A program made the position numbers and the translations under genes. This document shows, piece after piece, positions 59,919 to 64,000 of a stretch of DNA of 64,000 bases. This DNA comes from Sporosarcina koreensis (lineage in GTDB: Bacteria > Bacillota > Bacilli > Bacillales_A > Planococcaceae): assembly GCF_001531445.1 (NCBI RefSeq), contig NZ_LQYA01000023.1:1-64000 (forward strand), read 5' to 3'. The stretch's first letter is position 1, and every line of letters begins with the position of its first letter. The notes beneath the pieces are model-generated. The model saw only the letters and a program-made list of their open reading frames with translations, did not search any database and was not told the origin of the DNA.

Positions 59919-60002
59919 ATGGCAATCACTGATGCGCTAATGATTATGTTCACATTTGGAGCATTAATCGTAGCAATCCTGTCGTTCCACAATAAAAAAT
60001 AA
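59919..60002 (+). CDS. Putative holin-like toxin peptide (Hol_Tox type), copy 2
   Basis: 27 residues, MAITDALMIMF-TFGALIVAILSF-HNKK, differing from the first copy at five positions. ATG 59919 follows GGGAGGTGGTCGT. Conservation of the frame and ribosome site, with mostly conservative changes, argues that the gene is under selection and not just part of a repeat. Confidence 0.75.
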   Translation: MAITDALMIMFTFGALIVAILSFHNKK

Positions 60003-60084
60003 TCCATCCTTGAGTGAGTTTTGCTAATGGACGGGTTATTTTATCGACCGAGCTGACCTCTCTTGAAGGGAACCTGCTATTACG

Positions 60085-60121
60085 GACCGCCTGATGGTAG
60101 CGCATTGGGCGGTCTTTTTTA
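60085..60121 (+). terminator. Terminator of toxin locus 3
   Basis: GACCGCC (60085-60091) pairs with GGCGGTC (60108-60114), followed by six T. Confidence 0.8.
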
Positions 60122-60179
60122 TGATTAGAAGTTATGGTAACGTAGTAGAAGGTGTAGATTTCAGAAAGGGACGATAATT

Positions 60180-60626
60180 GTGAAATGGGATATACGCAAG
60201 GTGACGATTGACAATAAGGAAGAGATTTTATCATTGCGTGTGGCGGAGGAGCAAAGGCATTTCATCGAGACGATAGAGGAATCCTTGGCGGAGGCAGAGC
60301 AATGGGAGGAATTCCGCCCCGTTGGCTTATATGTCGATGACGTGCCGGTCGGATTTGCGATGTACGGTTATTTGGGAGACGGCAAGGGTGGCGGCAATGT
60401 GTGGATCGATCGTCTTATGATTGATGAAAAATTTCAAGGCAAAGGATTCGGACGTCATTTTATGGAGTTGCTCATGCAAAAAGTGCTGGACGAATACGGA
60501 GAACAGCCGATGTACTTGAGTGTTTATCCAGTGAATACTGATGCGATCCGCTTGTACGAGAAGCTGGGGTTTGTGTTTATTGGCGAATATGATACGAAAG
60601 GTGAACAGATTATGCAAAAGGGGTAA
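60180..60626 (+). CDS. GNAT acetyltransferase, spermine/spermidine acetyltransferase-like (BltD type)
   Basis: 148 residues from GTG 60180. WDIRKVTIDNKEEILSLRV, RPVGLYVDDVPVGFAMYGYL, IDRLMIDEKFQGKGFGRHFM and NTDAIRLYEKLGFVFIGEYD follow B. subtilis BltD (from memory) closely in order and spacing. It would acetylate polyamines with acetyl-CoA and so help control polyamine levels. It precedes the S66 carboxypeptidase gene by 40 bases. The exact substrate needs an assay. Confidence 0.82.
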   Translation: MKWDIRKVTIDNKEEILSLRVAEEQRHFIETIEESLAEAEQWEEFRPVGLYVDDVPVGFAMYGYLGDGKGGGNVWIDRLMIDEKFQGKGFGRHFMELLMQKVLDEYGEQPMYLSVYPVNTDAIRLYEKLGFVFIGEYDTKGEQIMQKG

Positions 60627-60666
60627 GTGCAAACAAATTCTATGAAAATAAGAAAGGGTGTTATTG

Positions 60667-61659
60667 ATGTTTGAAAAACTAAAACCCGGAGATACAATCG
60701 GTATCTTCACTCCATCGTCTCCAGAAACTGTAACGTCTCGGCAGCGATTTGAACGAGGGAAGCGTTTTTTAGAGGAGAAAGGCTTTCGAATTAAAGAAGG
60801 AAACTTAACGAACAAAAAGGATTTCTATCGATCCGGCACGCCTAGGGAAAGGGCCGAAGAGCTGAATTTGTTACTACGTGAACCGGAAGTAAAAATGATT
60901 ATGTCGACAATCGGGGGCACCAATTCAAATAGTATGTTGCCTTATATTGATTATGAGCTGTTCAAACAAAATCCGAAGTTGGTTGTGGGGTATTCTGATG
61001 CCACCGCTGTGTTGCTGGCGTTATATGCGAAAACAGGTATTCCGGTATTTTACGGACCGGCGTTGATCCCCTCCTTTGGCGAGTTTCCGCCGTTGGTTGA
61101 CGATACATATGAATACTTTTCAAATCTCTTTATGAACAATTCTCCAATGCCTTATTCCGTTCCGATGCCGGGAAAATGGTCTGACGAAGCTTCTAACTGG
61201 TTGGAAAAAACGAAAGAGAAAACGGTATATGATAATCAATGGCTTTCCGTCAATGGGGGGATTGCCGAAGGGCGGTTGATTGGCGGAAACGTCAATGCGA
61301 TGTATGGTTTTATTGGAACGGAGTATTTTCCGGACGTACAAGAAGTCGACATTCTGCTCATTGAGGATTGTGCGAAAACGACGTCAACCGTTGAAAAGAA
61401 CTTTGCAATGTTGAAATTGCACGGCGTGTTTGACAAAGTGGGTGCCATCTTGTTAGGAAAGCATGAACAGTACGACGATATGGGAACTGGAAGACTGCCG
61501 CATGAAGTGTTGGTAGAACAATTGGATGGAAGACAGATTCCGATCATCGCAGAGTTTGATTGTGCACATACACACCCCATGCATGCGATGCCAATCGGGC
61601 GTAGGGTGCGAGTGGACGCTGATCATTTGAAGGTGACGTTAATTGAAGAGTGGATGTAA
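60667..61659 (+). CDS. S66 family LD-carboxypeptidase (MccF-like)
   Basis: 330 residues from ATG 60667, with AGAAAGGG upstream. KPGDTIGIFTPSSPET is the typical start; MIMSTIGGTNSNSMLPYIDY and VVGYSDATAVLLALY contain the nucleophile serine. ILLIEDCAKTTSTVEKNF carries the glutamate and AHTHPMHAMPIG the histidine of the triad. Members cleave LD bonds in muropeptides during recycling or, like MccF, detoxify microcin C-type aminoacyl nucleotides. The GGTNSNSMLPYIDY part favours the MccF-like branch. Probably coupled to the following kinase gene. Confidence 0.85.
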   Translation: MFEKLKPGDTIGIFTPSSPETVTSRQRFERGKRFLEEKGFRIKEGNLTNKKDFYRSGTPRERAEELNLLLREPEVKMIMSTIGGTNSNSMLPYIDYELFKQNPKLVVGYSDATAVLLALYAKTGIPVFYGPALIPSFGEFPPLVDDTYEYFSNLFMNNSPMPYSVPMPGKWSDEASNWLEKTKEKTVYDNQWLSVNGGIAEGRLIGGNVNAMYGFIGTEYFPDVQEVDILLIEDCAKTTSTVEKNFAMLKLHGVFDKVGAILLGKHEQYDDMGTGRLPHEVLVEQLDGRQIPIIAEFDCAHTHPMHAMPIGRRVRVDADHLKVTLIEEWM

Positions 61660-61697
61660 TAAGAAGCGGACTATGTAATGAAAAGGCGGAGATTCAT

Positions 61698-62471
61698 TTG
61701 ATAGAAGTTCCTCCAAGTTTAGCGAAATTAACATCTGGGTTCTCCTGGGAACCGATTACCATCGGGCATTCGGAGGCGATGACCTTCTTATTGAAAGGCG
61801 ATCAAACGAATCAGTACTTAAAAGTTCAGTCGGCCCATGCTGTTGAACGACTCTATGTGGAAAAAGAAAAATTGGAGTGGTTGGAAGGAAAGCTGACTGT
61901 GCCGCGTGTGCTTTATTATGGAAAGGACGAGGCAAATGAATATCTGCTGATGTCCGAGATAATAGGTGTGAATGCTTCGGATCAATCTCATCGTGACGAT
62001 TTGCCTGCGATGCTGGAGTCGTTAGGATACGGCCTCGAGACGATCCATCGTGTACGCATCGACAATTGTCCTTTTGATCAAAGCCTGGATATGAAAATAA
62101 AAGAAGCGAAAAATAGAGTAGACCAAGAACTGGTTGATGAAGATGATTTTGATGAAGTACGAAAAGGAAGGAAGGCTCGAGACCTTTTTGATGAGCTGCT
62201 CTCTAATAGGCCAGTAACGGAGGAGCTCGTTTTTACGCACGGTGATTTTTGTTTGCCCAATGTTATTATGGAAAATAAAAAAGTTAGCGGCTTCATTGAT
62301 TGGGGCAGAGCCGGGATTGCCGATAGATATCAAGATTTAGCTTTGGCAATACGAAGTATCTCCAGTAATTTTGGCAAGGAATATGTTCCTTACTTTCTCT
62401 CGGGATATGAAATAATAGATATGGATGAATCCAAGACGGAGTACTATCAACTAATGGATGAATTTTATTAA
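61698..62471 (+). CDS. Aminoglycoside phosphotransferase (APH) family kinase
   Basis: 257 residues from TTG 61698, with GGCGGA seven bases upstream; a GTG at 61650 overlapping the previous stop has no site. The kinase core is intact: VFTHGDFCLPNVIMENKKVSGFIDWGRAGIADRYQDLALA contains the Brenner motif HGDxxxxN and the Mg-binding DWG. Length and sequence resemble APH(3') enzymes of about 264 residues, which inactivate kanamycin-type drugs. Chromosomal homologues may phosphorylate other substrates, so resistance is only a possibility. Strong terminator follows. Confidence 0.85.
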   Translation: MIEVPPSLAKLTSGFSWEPITIGHSEAMTFLLKGDQTNQYLKVQSAHAVERLYVEKEKLEWLEGKLTVPRVLYYGKDEANEYLLMSEIIGVNASDQSHRDDLPAMLESLGYGLETIHRVRIDNCPFDQSLDMKIKEAKNRVDQELVDEDDFDEVRKGRKARDLFDELLSNRPVTEELVFTHGDFCLPNVIMENKKVSGFIDWGRAGIADRYQDLALAIRSISSNFGKEYVPYFLSGYEIIDMDESKTEYYQLMDEFY

Positions 62472-62531
62472 AACAGACATCACTAATTTTTAACAAAACC
62501 CATTGACCGAAAAGTACATAAAGGGGCAACA

Positions 62532-62577
62532 AAAAGACACCATTTCGTTCTTTTATTGAACGAAGCGGTGTCTTTTA
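62532..62577. terminator. Strong bidirectional terminator
   Basis: AAAAGACACC-ATTTCGTTC pairs with GAACGAA-GC-GGTGTCTTTT, between the convergent APH and racemase genes. Confidence 0.85.
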
Positions 62578-62634
62578 AGATTTTGAAGTACTTTGCAAAA
62601 TTAAAGCAGCCTCAGGGAATGCAGATGTTCTTTT

Positions 62635-63780
62635 TTACGATGGAATCGGATGTGATGTATCAGCTGACGTAATCGTTTCTCTACTTACCAAGACCCTCTT
62701 CAGTTTCTCCTCGTCCACTTCATAGCCTATTCCGTCACCGGAAGGGACATGGATGAGGCCGTCGTTCATTTCGATTTCAGGTGTAACTATATCTTCTTCC
62801 CAGTAATGGGATGAGGGAGCGGTATCCCCTGGAATGGTGAAGTTCGGGAGTGTTGTCAGCTGGACGTTGTGAGCACGTCCTACACCCGTTTCGAGCATAC
62901 CGCCACACCAGACGGGGATGTTGTTTGCTTCGCATAGGTCGTGGATCCTTCTCGATTCTGTCAGGCCGCCGACTCTTCCGATTTTAATATTGATGATTTT
63001 ACAGCTTCCGAGCTCAATTGCTTTCCGTGCATCCTCATATGAATGGATACTTTCGTCCAGACAGATGGGCGTATTCATCACTTTCTGCAAAGAGGCATGA
63101 TCAATGATGTCATCATGGGCAAGTGGCTGCTCGATCATGAGCAGATTATATGGATCTAGTTTTTTCAAGTGGTCGATATCAGCGAGCGTATAGGCGGAAT
63201 TCGCATCCGCCATAAGCGGTATATCAGGGAAAACTTCACGCACTGCGGCAATGTAGCTGAGATCCGCACCAGGCTTGATTTTCACTTTGATTTTGCGGAA
63301 GCCTTCCTCAACATATTGGCGGACTTTCTCGACCAAAGCTGCCGGGTCCTTTTGGATGCCGATGCTTTTCCCGACTTCGATTTCCTGCTTTGTCCCGCCA
63401 AGAAGATCGGCGATGGACTTCCCGTTTTTCTTTGCAAATACATCCCATATCGCTGTTTCAATAGCCGCTTTTGCGATGTTATTGCGACGGACGAATTGCA
63501 ACATGTCGTGTACGTCTTCGGCATGCTTGATTTCCTTGTGAATCAAGCGAGGGATGAGAAATTCCTTCAACATGTACACAGTTGTTGCAGTTGTTTCCTC
63601 GTTGTAATAGGGCTCGTTGCTTGTGACGGTTTCCCCCCAACCGGACATTCCTGATTCGTCGATCACTTCCACTAAGCAGACGTCCTTATGCTGCATCGTG
63701 CCGAAGCTTGTCGTGAACGGTGCAATGAGTGAGACGTTGATATGGTGGAGGACAACCTCTTTGATAGTTATGGACTTCAT
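62635..63780 (-). CDS. N-succinylamino-acid racemase / o-succinylbenzoate synthase family (enolase superfamily)
   Basis: 381 residues. [14 protein letters not shown] contains the KxK catalytic lysines; [17 protein letters not shown] and [12 protein letters not shown] supply the Mg-binding Asp-Glu-Asp. [14 protein letters not shown] and [13 protein letters not shown] complete the MenC/NSAR signature. These enzymes dehydrate in menaquinone synthesis (OSBS) or racemise N-acylamino acids (NSAR), often both. The gene overlaps by four bases with an M20 amidohydrolase, not with men genes, so the racemase function, converting D- to L-amino acids through N-acyl derivatives, is more likely. Confidence 0.85.
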   Translation of the reverse strand: MKSITIKEVVLHHINVSLIAPFTTSFGTMQHKDVCLVEVIDESGMSGWGETVTSNEPYYNEETTATTVYMLKEFLIPRLIHKEIKHAEDVHDMLQFVRRNNIAKAAIETAIWDVFAKKNGKSIADLLGGTKQEIEVGKSIGIQKDPAALVEKVRQYVEEGFRKIKVKIKPGADLSYIAAVREVFPDIPLMADANSAYTLADIDHLKKLDPYNLLMIEQPLAHDDIIDHASLQKVMNTPICLDESIHSYEDARKAIELGSCKIINIKIGRVGGLTESRRIHDLCEANNIPVWCGGMLETGVGRAHNVQLTTLPNFTIPGDTAPSSHYWEEDIVTPEIEMNDGLIHVPSGDGIGYEVDEEKLKRVLVSRETITSADTSHPIPS

Positions 63781-64000
63781 AGCTTATTTTCCCCTTTCGC
63801 ATGCAACTCAAGAATCTTGGTGAGGACGTCGATACCATTGAACATGGCGTCTCGATCGAATGTCATGTTTGGATGATGCAGCCCTGGCTGCAGGCCGCAG
63901 CCAAGTCCGACCATTGTCGCTTTCAAGTGCGGTCTCTTGATCGTATAAAAATGGAAGTCATCTCCGCCTGGCGTAATGATCGGATTCGCGGTATTCTCTT
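63777..64000 (-). CDS. M20 family amidohydrolase/deacylase, C-terminal part (runs off the right edge)
   Basis: The last 74 codons are present, ending at TGA 63779-63777 within the start of the racemase gene (ATGA overlap). [39 protein letters not shown] and the helix [17 protein letters not shown] match the C-terminal metal-site region of M20 aminoacylases. It would remove the acyl group from N-acyl-L-amino acids made by the racemase. N-terminal residues and start lie outside the window. Confidence 0.8.
   Translation of the reverse strand, partial: ENTANPIITPGGDDFHFYTIKRPHLKATMVGLGCGLQPGLHHPNMTFDRDAMFNGIDVLTKILELHAKGENKL

Larger units (their letters stand above)
59805..60121 (+). repeat. Toxin-locus repeat, copy 3
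   Basis: Matches copy 1 from AAACTCAGCATATCC to the GACCGCC...GGCGGTC terminator; the right part present in copies 1 and 2 is absent. The upstream portion (GGCCATTGATCATGAAAGA) is nearer to copy 2, so copies 2 and 3 are the closest pair there. Confidence 0.65.

Noticed and set aside
1-64000. tRNA, rRNA, tmRNA, phage or complete insertion-sequence genes
   Set aside because: None seen on either strand; no transposase or integrase motif and no CCA-ending cloverleaf noticed by eye.

Overview
The window looks like a chromosomal segment of a low-to-mid GC, endospore-forming member of the Bacillales, most likely Planococcaceae and Sporosarcina-like. This is inferred from strong AGGAGG-type ribosome binding sites, many TTG starts, S-layer-homology (SLH) proteins, a LysM/GH18 spore-type glycosidase, a YheC/YheD ATP-grasp protein, Bacillus-style ECF sigma/anti-sigma pairs and a GC-rich dispersed repeat I know from Bacillales genomes. 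No rRNA, tRNA, phage module, CRISPR array or intact transposase was seen.

Layout. 1-5.3 kb: partial 7TM sensor, lipoprotein metallopeptidase, GNAT enzyme, TPR protein and small proteins. 5.3-10 kb: repeat, glutamate symporter gltS, MerR regulator with a CPBP membrane protease. 10-15.3 kb: tandem duplication of a divergent pair (isoaspartyl methyltransferase-like gene / secreted SLH protein), the first methyltransferase copy broken. 15.8-17.5 kb: split CopC/CopD pair. 18.1-23.8 kb: GntR regulator, CoA transferase, HMG-CoA-lyase-like enzyme and a TRAP transporter, which read as one catabolic operon. 24-26.4 kb: TetR-controlled ABC exporter. 26.5-28.5 kb (minus): ECF sigma and large anti-sigma. 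28.7-34.3 kb: a decayed region with a frameshifted methyltransferase, a deleted phosphatase copy beside its intact paralogue, gene-end relics, a MITE-like element and small membrane proteins. 34.3-37.5 kb (minus): D-cysteine-desulfhydrase-like gene with a nonsense codon, dapF-like epimerase, dicarboxylate/amino-acid symporter. 37.8-44.8 kb (minus): regulator, carbamoylase-type hydrolase, abgB, abgT, abgA. 45-47 kb: LysM/GH18 enzyme and a lipoprotein. 47.1-50 kb: polysaccharide deacetylase, ECF sigma and an anti-sigma with a degenerate signal-peptidase (S26) domain. 50.2-56.3 kb: BCCT transporter and a three-gene ABC operon. 56.4-60.1 kb: three copies of a holin-like toxin locus around an MFS transporter and a YheC/YheD protein. 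60.2-64 kb: polyamine-type acetyltransferase, S66 carboxypeptidase, aminoglycoside-phosphotransferase-like kinase, N-acylamino-acid-racemase-like enzyme and a partial M20 amidohydrolase.

The strongest unifying signal is an ECF-type promoter, (T/C)GAAAC-N16-CGT(C/A), found upstream of the lipoprotein metallopeptidase (1586), both SLH genes (10708, 13518) and the deacetylase-sigma-anti-sigma operon itself (47138). This suggests one autoregulated cell-envelope regulon controlled by the sigma at 48473, whose presumed anti-sigma carries a catalytically dead signal-peptidase-like sensor domain.

A second theme is small dispersed repeats. A roughly 135-150 bp element with GGTGCCTGTGCAAG termini occurs in three good copies and one degenerate copy. 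Hairpin repeats, tandem repeats, duplicated gene ends and toxin-locus copies also appear, and several sit at the edges of broken genes. All family assignments come from motif recognition by eye; no database search was possible.
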